A program made the translations under genes and the position numbers. Shown piece by piece: positions 52,901-62,251 of a stretch of 64,000 nucleotides of DNA. The stretch spans positions 1 to 64,000 of the forward strand of contig NZ_JACYFG010000035.1 of the NCBI RefSeq assembly GCF_014803405.1. Direction: 5' to 3'. The stretch is from Pelagicoccus enzymogenes. GTDB lineage: Bacteria > Verrucomicrobiota > Verrucomicrobiia > Opitutales > Opitutaceae. Positions within the stretch are counted from its first letter, which is position 1. The number at the start of each line of letters is the position of its first letter. The notes beneath the pieces are model-generated. The model had not been told where the DNA came from, ran no database searches, and saw only the letters and a list, made by a program, of their open reading frames with translations.

Positions 52901-53947
52901 CTACTTTCCCGGCACCCAAAGATCTTCCCAAGAAAGACCGGCTTTTTCCATAACCTGCAAACGAGCTTTGAATCGCGAACGATTTAATTCGGTGGCTCCA
53001 CCGGAACTGAAAACGATCTGGCAACCACTAGCCTTGGCAGCTTTCAATGCTGCAACATCAGGAACTTCATCGCGGTCGTTCACTACGAGCAGCTTGGCTG
53101 GAGCGTCCAACAGATTCGCGTCCATCACCGTCACCCCAAGCATGCGGCTCATCCGAGCTTGTTGGGCAGCATAGCTCAGAGACGGGGTGGCGATGCCGAT
53201 GTCGACTAGGGCATGGTTGCTGTTGGCGAAAGAGGTGAGCAGGCGATCCAGCTCGGGGTCCTTTTCCGCCTGGCCCGGGGTCTGCAGGTCATGAGGCAGC
53301 AGCTTCACTCGAATATTCCGGTAACGAACGACGCTGTCCGGATCGTGAGCCTGAAAGGCAAAGGTTCCAGACCCCAAGATGCGGCCTTGCTTGTCCTCCG
53401 GTCTCCAAGGCTCTTCCGGCTCCGTGTATTCACAAATCAAACGATCGTCGATGTAAGTACGAATGGTTTTCCCTGCGACGAAGATGCGATACTTGAACCA
53501 CTCACGATCTGCTGCCGGAGCTTTCCAAACATTTCGCACGGCGTAGATGCTCCCCGTCATCTTGTGCTCAACGTACTTCGCCGGGCCCGCCGGATTCGAG
53601 TTGATGACCTGGCACTCATATCCCGCCGCCGGCCAGCCTTCCTCTTGAAAGCGAGTGTGGATGTAGATGCCTGAGTTGGATCCGGGCTCCGTCATTACCT
53701 CAGCCTCGAAAACGAAATTCTTGAAATCGTGGCTCGCGACATCCCCAACGTAAAAGATGTGGGAACGCTCACCTCTTGTTACCAGAGCCCCTTCCTTTAT
53801 CTTCCAAGATTCAGGTCGTTCGTTTATCTTCCATCCCTCAAGGCTCTTGCCATCAAAAAGCGAAATCCACTCGCTAGAATAGAGTGATGTTTGTAAAAGA
53901 AAAACGGATACAACTCCGAGCAGCAGTTTATTGGTAGCTATCTTCAT
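52901..53947 (-). CDS. DUF1080 (3-keto-disaccharide hydrolase) protein with an extra C-terminal domain
   Basis: This 348-residue exported protein has a signal peptide (LLQTSLYSSE). The DUF1080 jelly roll spans about 28-220 (WISLFDGKSLEGWKI; SGIYIHTRFQEEGWPAAGYE; VVRYRNIRVKLL). The last ~110 residues are different: they resemble the final part of a PHP phosphoesterase-like fold (ALKAAKASGCQIVFSS, then AGLSWEDLWVPGK). No metal site remains visible in that tail. It is last in a NIPSNAP-SDR-DUF1080 run. Confidence 0.82.
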   Translation of the reverse strand: MKIATNKLLLGVVSVFLLQTSLYSSEWISLFDGKSLEGWKINERPESWKIKEGALVTRGERSHIFYVGDVASHDFKNFVFEAEVMTEPGSNSGIYIHTRFQEEGWPAAGYECQVINSNPAGPAKYVEHKMTGSIYAVRNVWKAPAADREWFKYRIFVAGKTIRTYIDDRLICEYTEPEEPWRPEDKQGRILGSGTFAFQAHDPDSVVRYRNIRVKLLPHDLQTPGQAEKDPELDRLLTSFANSNHALVDIGIATPSLSYAAQQARMSRMLGVTVMDANLLDAPAKLLVVNDRDEVPDVAALKAAKASGCQIVFSSGGATELNRSRFKARLQVMEKAGLSWEDLWVPGK

Positions 53948-53968
53948 AATCGATGGAGTCAGGTTTCG

Positions 53969-54994
53969 TTAAGGGTTTCCGAATTGGGAGCGGGCGGCGT
54001 CGAGTCCAGAGCGATAGGCTGCTATCAATTGATCGACAATCCGGTTGTGCCCAAGGTCGATTGATCTCAGGTTCTCGTCGCGATCCATATTCGCAACGCT
54101 CCTTTCGATTCCCTCAGCGAAGGAAACGGTTGCTTCGAAGCCGGGTACGAAGGACTTGATTTTCGAATTGTCGAAAACAGCCGAAACCGATTTGTCGCCA
54201 TGTAAGCTCCCCACTTTGTCAGGCAAGCAGGCCGTAATGAAATCGCTCGCGATGTGCACGGCAGCGAGGTCACGTACCCCTGCCGCTCGAGCGGTCAGGC
54301 TGAAGATCCGGTCCCAAGTGAGCACCTCGTCCGAAGTGATATGAAAACACTCCCCAAGCGCCTTTCCATTTCCAAGCAAGCCTATCAGCCCTTTGGCAAA
54401 GTCTGAGCTATGGGTGACCGTCCACAAAGAGGTGCCATCTCCCGGAATAACGACAGGAGCGCCGCGGCGCATCCGATCAATGATGGTGTATGGCTGATTC
54501 CAGCTGTTCAAAACCAAGGGGACATGCGTGTCTCCGTAGGTAAGCGAAGGACGCACCACGGTCCCAGGCAGCTGGCCGCTATTGCTCGCCTGCAGCAAGA
54601 TCGCCTCGCATCGCGCCTTGTCGCGAGAGTATTGCCAAAACGGGTTCACCAGGGGTGTCTCCTCCGTAATAAGGTAGTTGCGCAGTGGCTTCTCGTACGC
54701 GCTCGCAGAGGAAATAAAAAGGTATTGCTTCACCTTTCCCGCAAACAAGCGAATGCGGTTTTCCATCTGTTCCGGGGTAAAGACAGTGAAGTCAACAACC
54801 GCGTCCCAGCGTTCGCTCGCAAGGATGCTTTCGGCTGTATCCAAATCGTTGATATCGCAGACGATCGAATGGACAGTAGGCAAGCTAGGCCTGTTTCCTC
54901 GATTCAGGATGCTCACTTCGTATGACCGAGCCAAGGCTAACGCGACGCAAGCGCTGCTTATGATCCCTGTGCCACCAACGAATAATACTTTCAT
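53969..54994 (-). CDS. NAD-dependent epimerase/dehydratase (SDR)
   Basis: This 341-residue extended short-chain dehydrogenase has the nucleotide site VGGTGIISSACVALAL and ISSASAYEKP. A catalytic Tyr region NPFWQYSRDKARCE keeps the spaced Tyr and Lys, followed by VVRPSLTYGD. It would act on a sugar or sugar nucleotide; the substrate is unknown. It begins 8 bases after the NIPSNAP gene and 21 bases before the DUF1080 gene. Confidence 0.84.
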   Translation of the reverse strand: MKVLFVGGTGIISSACVALALARSYEVSILNRGNRPSLPTVHSIVCDINDLDTAESILASERWDAVVDFTVFTPEQMENRIRLFAGKVKQYLFISSASAYEKPLRNYLITEETPLVNPFWQYSRDKARCEAILLQASNSGQLPGTVVRPSLTYGDTHVPLVLNSWNQPYTIIDRMRRGAPVVIPGDGTSLWTVTHSSDFAKGLIGLLGNGKALGECFHITSDEVLTWDRIFSLTARAAGVRDLAAVHIASDFITACLPDKVGSLHGDKSVSAVFDNSKIKSFVPGFEATVSFAEGIERSVANMDRDENLRSIDLGHNRIVDQLIAAYRSGLDAARSQFGNP

Positions 54995-55002
54995 CGCTCA
55001 GA

Positions 55003-55779
55003 CTACTGGATTTTCGAATAGTCCGTCGGCAACAACATGACGCTTTTCACACCCCCTTTTACCGTGAGCGGTCCTCCTGCCGCGACCTCGGACGCCGCCT
55101 TGACCTCCTTCCACTCCTCGTCCTCGCGGAAGTCCCGAAACATCTGCTCACGCGCCACGCGAGAATCGTGAGCCAACAGGTAGATCAGAGTATCGCCCGC
55201 CCCTCCCGAGCTTTCCACTGGATGAAAATAGACGAGATTTGTGGCGCCGTGCTTGGCGAAGAGGTCCATCGTCGCGCCGCGAAACCGCTGATCCAAATGG
55301 ACGAGCCTTCCCTCGCTTGCCTTATAGGTTCGCAATTCAAATACCCGCGTCGGAGTCGCGACCTGCTGCAAGATCGCCGGACTGTAGTCCGTTGTCCGCA
55401 TCAAAGTGCTGTCGATCTTTTGCACCAATCGCCCATCGACGATCGATTCCGCGTAGGCCGCCTTCCATTCCGGATCCTCCACGAAATTCGCCCAGGCAAG
55501 ATCCCTCTCCGCCTCGTCTTCGAAAGCCACGATATACACCAGCTTGGCTGCGTCCTCATCCGTTACCCAATACCCCACGTGCTGCATGCCGTGTTTCTCG
55601 AAGAGCGCCAAGGTGTGCTCGCGAAAGCGCTCGTGCAAGGCCTCCAACTTTCCTTCATGAGGGTGATAGACACGCAGCTCGAACAGCCGCTGGTCCTTAG
55701 GTTCGAAAGTTTGCTGCGAACAAGCGCCTAGGAGGGCAAGGCAGAGCGCAACACAGAGGGGAGCGAGTAGTCGGGGCAT
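55003..55779 (-). CDS. NIPSNAP-family lipoprotein with two repeats
   Basis: This 258-residue protein has a lipoprotein signal (LALLGACSQQ). Two NIPSNAP domains are visible: FELRVYHPHEGKLEALHERF and FELRTYKASEGRLVHLDQRF, about 105 residues apart. NIPSNAP proteins are common in this phylum but their role is unknown. ATG 55779 starts the signal peptide; the longer upstream frame crosses the divergent thioesterase. Confidence 0.84.
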   Translation of the reverse strand: MPRLLAPLCVALCLALLGACSQQTFEPKDQRLFELRVYHPHEGKLEALHERFREHTLALFEKHGMQHVGYWVTDEDAAKLVYIVAFEDEAERDLAWANFVEDPEWKAAYAESIVDGRLVQKIDSTLMRTTDYSPAILQQVATPTRVFELRTYKASEGRLVHLDQRFRGATMDLFAKHGATNLVYFHPVESSGGAGDTLIYLLAHDSRVAREQMFRDFREDEEWKEVKAASEVAAGGPLTVKGGVKSVMLLPTDYSKIQ

Positions 55780-55902
55780 AGCCGTTTCTTCTAGACAAGT
55801 TGCAAGTAATTGGAAGCAAATGTGTCTACCAGCAACTCTCTCAAATGAGAATTGAGCGGGCCGCCTCACTCGCTCAAGCTCCCGTCCGTTCTGAGAAAGC
55901 CC

Positions 55903-56334
55903 ATGATCGAGCAAGGAATTTTCAACCATCGAATCTCCATGGCCAAGTCGCATATCGACGTAAACCGTCACGTTAACAACGTCGTCTACGTCCAATGGAT
56001 GCAGGATGTCGCCTACGCCCATTCCAAGGCCGTTGGCTACGACGCGAAGCGCCTTGACCAACTGGGAACCACCTGGGTGATACGCAGCCACTTCATCCGC
56101 TACCATCGCCCGGCAGTCGAAGGCGACCAGCTGATCGTCTACACTTGGCCACACGAAATGAAGCGGGCCAGCGCCTTGCGACGCTACAAGTTCGTGCGAG
56201 CTCGGGACCACGTCACGGTTGCAAGCGGCGAATCCGACTGGGTGTACCTCAACCGCGCCACCGGAAGGCCCGAGTTGCTGGACGACGATTTGCGAGCAGC
56301 CTTCCCTGAAGTTGCAGAAAAGGACGAACCTTAA
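55903..56334 (+). CDS. Acyl-CoA thioesterase (YbgC-like hot-dog fold)
   Basis: This 143-residue protein of the 4-hydroxybenzoyl-CoA thioesterase group has HIDVNRHVNNVVYVQWMQDVA (core) near the start and RYHRPAVEGDQLIV. The classic catalytic Asp is in the HIDVNRHVN segment. The substrate is unknown. ATG 55903 was chosen. It ends 2 bases before the stop of the convergent HugZ-like gene. Confidence 0.82.
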   Translation: MIEQGIFNHRISMAKSHIDVNRHVNNVVYVQWMQDVAYAHSKAVGYDAKRLDQLGTTWVIRSHFIRYHRPAVEGDQLIVYTWPHEMKRASALRRYKFVRARDHVTVASGESDWVYLNRATGRPELLDDDLRAAFPEVAEKDEP

Positions 56335-56336
56335 TA

Positions 56337-56861
56337 CTACTTGGAGCTCTTGTGCCCGCCTCCGCCGAGGTATGCGACCTCCGATAGCCCGTGACCAAAC
56401 ACGCGATACGCTTTACCAAATCCTAGCACGAGACGCCCCTCAGTCGGCGATAAGCGAAACAGGTCGAAATCGAGCAAGCCCCTTAAAAAGCCAACCGTTT
56501 CGCCATGCCTCCGCTCAAGTCCTTCCATGCCTTGTATCCATTCTTCGGAGTCTCGCGGGACAAGCGTCGCGACACATTCCGCCGTTACCCGCTTGCGAGC
56601 AAAAAGCTCCTCGGCAAGCGACTCGTCCTCTATAAGGCTCACACTCGCGCGGCCCGACTTCTTGAGGTGAACGTAGTGCTTGGCCATAGCGCTGACGTAG
56701 ACGAAAAAGTCGCCGTCCGCGTCGACGTATACGGGAGCGTAACTCGAAAGCGGCTTTCCACGCACGGAAACCGTGGCCAGCTGGCAACTCCGCACGGTGC
56801 GGCGCAGCTTCGCCAATTCTTCTTTCGCCCATTCCAACTCTTCGACTGTCTCTGCGCTCAT
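56337..56861 (-). CDS. HugZ-like / PNPOx-fold protein
   Basis: This 174-residue protein has an FMN-type split barrel. It shows SCQLATVSVRGKPLSSYAPV at the first strands and a C-terminal FRLSPTEGRLVLGFGKAYRV, a feature of HugZ-type heme-iron utilisation proteins. Heme binding is not shown. ATG 56861 was chosen over a TTG at 56870. It starts 14 bases after the methyltransferase stop, on the same strand. Confidence 0.78.
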   Translation of the reverse strand: MSAETVEELEWAKEELAKLRRTVRSCQLATVSVRGKPLSSYAPVYVDADGDFFVYVSAMAKHYVHLKKSGRASVSLIEDESLAEELFARKRVTAECVATLVPRDSEEWIQGMEGLERRHGETVGFLRGLLDFDLFRLSPTEGRLVLGFGKAYRVFGHGLSEVAYLGGGGHKSSK

Positions 56862-56875
56862 AGAATCCAATTGTT

Positions 56876-58063
56876 TCAGTTTCGAACGAGCCTGCAGGCG
56901 TAGAGACGCCGCCCTATTCCGGTCACCGCCGCGCCGATTGCGAACAGCTCGCCTCCTTCTTTTAGTCCGAGTTTTTTGCGCAACTCCTCTGCAGTCATGC
57001 CGCTATTCCTTGAAATGACGTGCGCCTTCTTCTTCGGGAAGAGCCGCTTGCAGTCCTTGCCACCGATCGGCACGTCCTCGATGATCTCAAACACTCGGCC
57101 TTGAAATTCCTCAGGGACTTGATCGCAGCCGTAGAGTCGCGTACGCGGATTCAAAGCCTTCACGTTCCATTTGTTGGATACAGCTTTGAAGCCTCCCGCC
57201 TTCATGATCGAAGCGTTTGGCTCCAACAAATACCTGCCCGGAGGAGCGAAGTCACCTTCCGCCTCCTTTTCTTCCGACAAATAAAACGACAGCTGGTCGA
57301 CGCCACCCCCCTTGCGCAGGTTGACGCAATGAATCTTCGCTTCTCCAACGAAGCCTTGCCGAGCGAGCACGAACAGCTCCTTGCAGTCATTCTCGACCGA
57401 AACCACATGGACCGACTCCACGCATTTCAAGTCAGCCAAGACACTCGTCACATCTAGACCGGGCGAAGTCTTGAGCGCCACCCGCCCAGCGCGAGAAAGC
57501 AAAAAATCCCAATGCTCCTGCACGTTCGGTTCGCACGACTCCAGTGCTGAAACCCTGAAACTGCGATTGTCCCGACGGGCTGGATCAACGAAAACCAAAT
57601 CCAACTCACCTTGGTGATCCCTCAGCGCCTCCAAGCCGTCACGGTTCCTCACCGTAACCCTCTCCCGCAAGCCAAACACCGCGAAGTTGTGCGCGGCGAT
57701 TTCGGCAAGCTCGCCGTCTTGCTCGTGGTAGTGGTAGCGGCTGAACTTTTCCGCCAGGAAACGCCCGTCCACTCCAAAGCCACCCGTCATGTCAAAGGCG
57801 GCAGAGCCGCCCGAAACCAGTTCCGCGCGAAATCGAGCGACTCGCTCAGAAGTGCACTGCTCCAAGGCTAGGGATTTGGGAAATACGACATCTTGGTTTT
57901 CGTGCCAACTGGGCAGCTTGGAACGCGTGCGTTCCCTGCCTTTGACCTGCTGGGCAATGAACGCCATCGGAAGTTCCGGAAAGCGGTTCGCCATCAAAGC
58001 CAGCTCCTCCGGCCGCTTCTTGGAATTCTCGGATATGAATTTCTTGATCTCGGCGTTCAACAT
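56876..58063 (-). CDS. SAM methyltransferase with a THUMP-like C-terminal domain
   Basis: This 395-residue protein has a SAM site in DMTGGFGVDGRFLAEKF with a helical N-terminus of about 80 residues. DLVFVDPARRD is a methylase-type catalytic motif. The C-terminal ~80 residues resemble the THUMP-like domain found in Bacteroidota/Verrucomicrobiota methyltransferases. It probably modifies RNA; the target is unknown. ATG 58063 was chosen. Confidence 0.78.
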   Translation of the reverse strand: MLNAEIKKFISENSKKRPEELALMANRFPELPMAFIAQQVKGRERTRSKLPSWHENQDVVFPKSLALEQCTSERVARFRAELVSGGSAAFDMTGGFGVDGRFLAEKFSRYHYHEQDGELAEIAAHNFAVFGLRERVTVRNRDGLEALRDHQGELDLVFVDPARRDNRSFRVSALESCEPNVQEHWDFLLSRAGRVALKTSPGLDVTSVLADLKCVESVHVVSVENDCKELFVLARQGFVGEAKIHCVNLRKGGGVDQLSFYLSEEKEAEGDFAPPGRYLLEPNASIMKAGGFKAVSNKWNVKALNPRTRLYGCDQVPEEFQGRVFEIIEDVPIGGKDCKRLFPKKKAHVISRNSGMTAEELRKKLGLKEGGELFAIGAAVTGIGRRLYACRLVRN

Positions 58064-58373
58064 GTCGCAATGCTGCAAACACCTGACGGAGCGCCGCGCC
58101 AAGGGCAATGCGATTCAACGTGGTCCAAGAATCGAACGCTACGGCAGCCTACGTTCCGATACCGCAAAGACGGCGGCAGCATGCGCCGCGAACACGTTTG
58201 CGGTCACATCCCCGAGCATCGCCACCAAGCCCGATGGGTCGCGGATTCAAACCCGTTTTCGATTCAGGCGAAACTCGGTAATAGCACGGTCAGACTGCCT
58301 TATCCTCGACAGCTTCGGCTCGCTTTGTACCGTTCCGTCGTAGGTTGGCCCTCAACGGTCACCTTCGCCATTC
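58064..58373. other. Gene-free stretch between divergent genes
   Basis: These 310 bases separate the minus-strand methyltransferase from the plus-strand SGNH hydrolase. Only short frames occur, all without recognisable motifs. Promoters for both genes should be here. No strong palindrome or known RNA was seen. Confidence 0.6.
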
Positions 58374-59150
58374 ATGAGGTTTTCACGTCACATATTCGCC
58401 TACTCGATCCTAGCGCTAGCCCTCGCTGCTTCGCTTGCGGGAAACTATTTCCTCTTTGAAAAGGCGAAGCTGTTCTACGCGAGGGAAGCCCAAGTCCGCA
58501 TCGAGCCGATCAGCGATCGCTACGCCGAAGAGAACGCGATGGTGCGTTCGCAAGCGAAAACCAAGCCGCGGATCGTAATGTTTGGCGAGTCTCGCTGCGG
58601 AATGTGGAGAGCCTATCCCGCCCGAAACTGGGGAGACGTGGAAATCATCAACCGCGGCATTGGCGGAGAAACAACCCCGCAGATCATGCGACGCCTGGAG
58701 GACGACGTCCTCTCGCTCGACCCCGACCTGGTCATCCTGCAAATGGGCGACAACGATTTGAAAACCATGGCGGTGCTGCCGGGAACCAAGTCGAAGACGA
58801 TCGAGCTCACCTACGAAAACATCACATCCATCGCAAAACGGATAAGCGACCGAGGTATCCAAGTAATCGTTACGACGATTTTTCCGCCGGCTCCCATCGA
58901 GATCCTGAGGACACCTCTCTGGTCAGACGAGGTGAACGAATCGATCGACCTGGTTAATCGACGCTTGATTTCCTTTTCTTACCCTCGGGTTCAGGTAGCC
59001 GACTGCGACCCCATCTTGCGACAGGGGAAATACATCAAACCCGAGTATTCCATCGACACCCTGCATCTGAAGCAAGCTGGCTACGAGGCCCTCAATTCAG
59101 GACTTGAGGATCTTGTTAAGTCATCTTTGGCGAAATCGCAGTCCCGCTAG
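58374..59150 (+). CDS. SGNH/GDSL-family hydrolase with signal anchor
   Basis: This 258-residue protein has a signal segment (IFAYSILALALAASLAG) and then an SGNH hydrolase. Block I is MFGESRCGMW (Ser), block II GIGGET (Gly), block III QMGDND (Asn) and block V DTLHL (Asp, His). It is an esterase or acetylhydrolase of unknown substrate, located outside the cytoplasm. Its TAG stop shares a CTAG with the stop of the convergent FAH gene. Confidence 0.83.
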   Translation: MRFSRHIFAYSILALALAASLAGNYFLFEKAKLFYAREAQVRIEPISDRYAEENAMVRSQAKTKPRIVMFGESRCGMWRAYPARNWGDVEIINRGIGGETTPQIMRRLEDDVLSLDPDLVILQMGDNDLKTMAVLPGTKSKTIELTYENITSIAKRISDRGIQVIVTTIFPPAPIEILRTPLWSDEVNESIDLVNRRLISFSYPRVQVADCDPILRQGKYIKPEYSIDTLHLKQAGYEALNSGLEDLVKSSLAKSQSR

Positions 59151-59761
59151 GCAATCGCTCTCCAAGCGACGCGAACCAACTCTCGACCCTCTTGTAGAAT
59201 CCTCCCTTCGAAAAGAGCGCCTTCGGCCACCGCTCCCACGCCCTTGGGTGTACCAGACATCACGATGTCATGCTCTTCGAGGTCGGTGAGCTTGGATATC
59301 TCAGCAAGTATTTCTGCCGGTTTGAAGATCATCCCCGGCACGCCTCCCTCCTGAATCAAGTCTCCATCAATCCGAAGTTCCAGAGACAAGGTTTCAACCG
59401 CTCCTTCAAAGGGCACGAACGTGCTGAAAAGCGCCGAGCCACGAAACGCTTTGCAACGCTCCCAAGGCAATCCCTGACTTTTCAAGCTCCCCTGAAGCTG
59501 CCGCTTGGTCAGATCTAAGCCAAATCCAACGTAGCGAAAACGTCCCGACTCCACCCCAAAGCAAATCTCCCCTTCATAATGCAGGACCTCATTGTCTTTT
59601 GCCTTCAACGCGCGACCGATCGCAGCGTTTGGCTTGAAAAACAAGACCATCTCCTCAGGCACCTTGTTCTCTAGCTCCTCGATGTGCTCGAGATAGTTGC
59701 GTCCCACGCAGACGACCTTGGAAGGAGCCCTCTGCACGCCTGCGAAATCGACCGTTTTCAT
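59147..59761 (-). CDS. Fumarylacetoacetate hydrolase-family protein
   Basis: This 204-residue single-domain FAH protein has VCVGRNYLEHIEEL, FFKPNAAIG, the metal site EGEICFGVE and DLTKRQLQ, and ends SGTPKGVGAV. Such proteins act as acylpyruvate or oxaloacetate hydrolases or decarboxylases. The last four bases overlap the convergent SGNH gene. Confidence 0.85.
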   Translation of the reverse strand: MKTVDFAGVQRAPSKVVCVGRNYLEHIEELENKVPEEMVLFFKPNAAIGRALKAKDNEVLHYEGEICFGVESGRFRYVGFGLDLTKRQLQGSLKSQGLPWERCKAFRGSALFSTFVPFEGAVETLSLELRIDGDLIQEGGVPGMIFKPAEILAEISKLTDLEEHDIVMSGTPKGVGAVAEGALFEGRILQEGRELVRVAWRAIA

Positions 59762-59968
59762 GGCCCGAAGCTAAACGAAGCAAAGCTCCAGCTTCCAAGG
59801 CATTTTTGGAAAAGTATCCAGAAAAGCGTCAATTTTCCTGACATCCGGAAATTACTCAGCGAAGATGAACGACATTACTCAAAACCACCTTAACGCCTCA
59901 TTTCCAGCAACTTACAGACCTCGAAACGGGACTCCCTTTTTCTGGCGCACCGACTGCACAATCGAATG

Positions 59969-59989
59969 CGTGGGACCGCTTATCCCACG
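59969..59989 (+). promoter_or_regulatory. Hairpin just upstream of the HAF-like gene ribosome site
   Basis: A 7-bp stem (59969-59975 with 59983-59989) and 7-base loop end nine bases before the Shine-Dalgarno AGGAGA that serves ATG 60010. It may affect translation or mRNA stability. Confidence 0.45.
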
Positions 59990-60009
59990 AATTGCTTAGG
60001 AGAAAAATC

Positions 60010-61482
60010 ATGCGCCTTACTTACCCAATAAACGTTTCCAACTACACTGCTCTCGCATTTGCGGGGACGATCGCCTTCGCTTCCTCCGTTTCCGCGCAGG
60101 TCCGCTACGAGCTCGTCGTACCGGAGGTCATGGGAACCCCCGTCAATCACGTCAGCGCCCAAAGCAACGAGATAAACGAAAACGGCGAAACCCTCCTCAA
60201 TCGCATCTCGACTTTCGCTGTCTGGAATGACGGAGCCATCACCCATATCGCCAGCGGCTTGAGCGAGTACCCAGCGACCTTCTCCAGCATCAACGCTTCT
60301 TCGATCAACCCGTTCCAACAAGTCGTTGGGTCCAAGACTTACCTGCATCGCGACGAAAGCGGCAACCACTTCGACACCTTCCCCTTCTACTGGGACCCGA
60401 GCAACGGTTTGGTCGATCTCGACGAACTCGGAGCAAGGACCGCGAACGGAGCGGGCAACACTGTCCTGTACGAAATCAACGAGGACGGACTCGCCCTCGG
60501 CTCCACGCAACTGGTTGCGGAAGACGGGCGCTCCGGCAGCCAAGCTTTCACCTGGTCTTTCGCCCAAGGTCGCGCCGACATCCAACCGCTGCATTCCTTT
60601 GAAAACCACAGCGTCACCACTCCCCACGGACTGAACGCGCTCGGCACCGTGGTTGGCGTTTATCGCCAATTTAACGGCTCCATAGACAGCTACCACGAAC
60701 GAGCATTCATCTTCGACTCAGCGAACGGGTCTCGCGACCTCTCCGAGCTCGATTCGAATTTTTTCCAGTCTGACCACTACACCGCCCGTGACATCAACGA
60801 CAGTGAAAACCTCGTCGGCGAACGGGATCGGGTTGCCTACTTCTACGATCTGCAATCGAAAGTCGGGCTCGAGATAAGGCTGAAGGAAGATGCTCACCGA
60901 GCCACCAGAGCCTTCGCCCTCAACAACAACGACGTAGTCGCTGGAACGGTCGAAAACGACTCCGCATCCGCCTCAAGCGGATTCGCGCCCTTCATTTGGA
61001 CTCGCAACTCTGGCGCCGTCGAACTCCTGCCCCATTTCATGAGCGCCTTGGAGCAGATCCTCCCAGCCGGCGTGGACCCAATGGCCTGCAGGATCACTCC
61101 CAAATCGATAAACAGCAGCGCCACCCTTTCCGCTAGCTTGCAAACGCCAACGAGCTTCAGCAGGGAGATCGTCCTAAAACCCGTCCTCGATTTTCGTTGG
61201 AATTCGAATCAGGTAGTTGCTGAAAACGGCGTCGCTGGCGTGAAGTACACGCACGACAAAGAAGATCTAAACGGATCGATCCCCGCAGCCGCCCTCGGTT
61301 ATGAAATCGCCTTCGAATGTAGCAGCGACATGAAGACTTGGCACCCAGTGTCTTCGGAAAACAACGGAATTCGCCACCTGGAAACAGAGACATCGATCGA
61401 GCTATTCCTGCCCTTCGCCCAGTGCACATTCGTTCGCCCCGTCCTCAAGAGAATCCAAGAAGGCGAACCTACCGGCTACTAA
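60010..61482 (+). CDS. Secreted protein with HAF-type repeats
   Basis: This 490-residue protein has a signal peptide (IAFASSVSAQ). The middle region repeats units like FPFYWDPSNGLVDLDELG, AFTWSFAQGRADI, AFIFDSANGSRDLSEL and FIWTRNSGAVELLP, spaced by about 60 residues. This is the pattern of extracellular HAF-repeat proteins, in which each repeat contributes to a beta-propeller-like fold. A strong Shine-Dalgarno (AGGAGA) supports ATG 60010 over an upstream ATG at 59992. Its function is unknown. Confidence 0.75.
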   Translation: MRLTYPINVSNYTALAFAGTIAFASSVSAQVRYELVVPEVMGTPVNHVSAQSNEINENGETLLNRISTFAVWNDGAITHIASGLSEYPATFSSINASSINPFQQVVGSKTYLHRDESGNHFDTFPFYWDPSNGLVDLDELGARTANGAGNTVLYEINEDGLALGSTQLVAEDGRSGSQAFTWSFAQGRADIQPLHSFENHSVTTPHGLNALGTVVGVYRQFNGSIDSYHERAFIFDSANGSRDLSELDSNFFQSDHYTARDINDSENLVGERDRVAYFYDLQSKVGLEIRLKEDAHRATRAFALNNNDVVAGTVENDSASASSGFAPFIWTRNSGAVELLPHFMSALEQILPAGVDPMACRITPKSINSSATLSASLQTPTSFSREIVLKPVLDFRWNSNQVVAENGVAGVKYTHDKEDLNGSIPAAALGYEIAFECSSDMKTWHPVSSENNGIRHLETETSIELFLPFAQCTFVRPVLKRIQEGEPTGY

Positions 61483-61679
61483 AACGCGGAGACAAAACTC
61501 ACCCAACGGCGCGCCGAGCTGAGCTTCGTTCTGACGAGCGAGAGCAATCTCCCCATTCACTCTAGGCTCCATCCGCAAAATCGTCTGGGAAGACGGTCAA
61601 TTACCGATAATGAGCCAATAACCAAAGCGGGTACCTAGACGCCTCTCTCTTTGAAGGCGGGAATTCAAAAAGTTTACGA

Positions 61680-62156
61680 ATGGCGACAAAACAATCCTCA
61701 TGCAAAAAGAAGCGCGGGCTCACCATCATCGAGCTCGTTGTCGTCGTCACCATCATCGGCCTCATCGCTGCCATCGCCATCCCCGCATACACCACTTCAC
61801 GGAGAAGCTCCATCGCGGCCAAAACAGCCAACGACATGCGAAAGTTCGCCGACCAGTTCAACCTCTACAACCTGGAGAACGGTGCTTGGCCGAGTGACGG
61901 CTACCCCGCCACCATCCCCGGCGGCATGGAAGATTACCTCTCGAATGGAGTATGGTCGCAAAAGACGCCAATCGGAGGCTATTGGGACTACGATAACTCA
62001 GCGTTCGGGTTCACTTCTGGCGTTTCCGTCGACTCTGCTACCATGGGAGACGAGACATTTGCTGCGATAGACGCCCTCCTCGACGATGGAAACCTCACCA
62101 CTGGCTTCATTGTGAAAACAGCCGGCGACCGCTTGTCCTACATCCTAGCGCCCTAG
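61680..62156 (+). CDS. Type IV pilin-like protein
   Basis: This 158-residue protein has a prepilin leader KKKRG/LTIIELVVVV with cleavage after G13 and Glu at mature position 5 (E18). The hydrophobic helix continues to about residue 36. The C-terminal part is small and Gly/Asp-rich with no cysteine pair. Proteins of this type are numerous in this phylum and are often secretion pseudopilins. No pilus assembly gene is nearby. The 197 bases upstream contain no other gene. Confidence 0.86.
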   Translation: MATKQSSCKKKRGLTIIELVVVVTIIGLIAAIAIPAYTTSRRSSIAAKTANDMRKFADQFNLYNLENGAWPSDGYPATIPGGMEDYLSNGVWSQKTPIGGYWDYDNSAFGFTSGVSVDSATMGDETFAAIDALLDDGNLTTGFIVKTAGDRLSYILAP

Positions 62157-62251
62157 AGGCAGCCCCTCTGCCCTATTGACGGGACAACAATCCCACCCCA
62201 TTGAAAGGGGTGCGTCGTCTTGCGAAATTCAACTTCAGACGGTGCTTAGCT

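Noticed and set aside
58064-58373. A small gene in the 310-base gap
   Set aside because: Short frames occur on both strands but none has a ribosome site, a motif or a credible start.
61483-61679. Possible cyclic-di-GMP riboswitch before the pilin-like gene
   Set aside because: The conserved GEMM core motifs are absent; only short weak hairpins are present.
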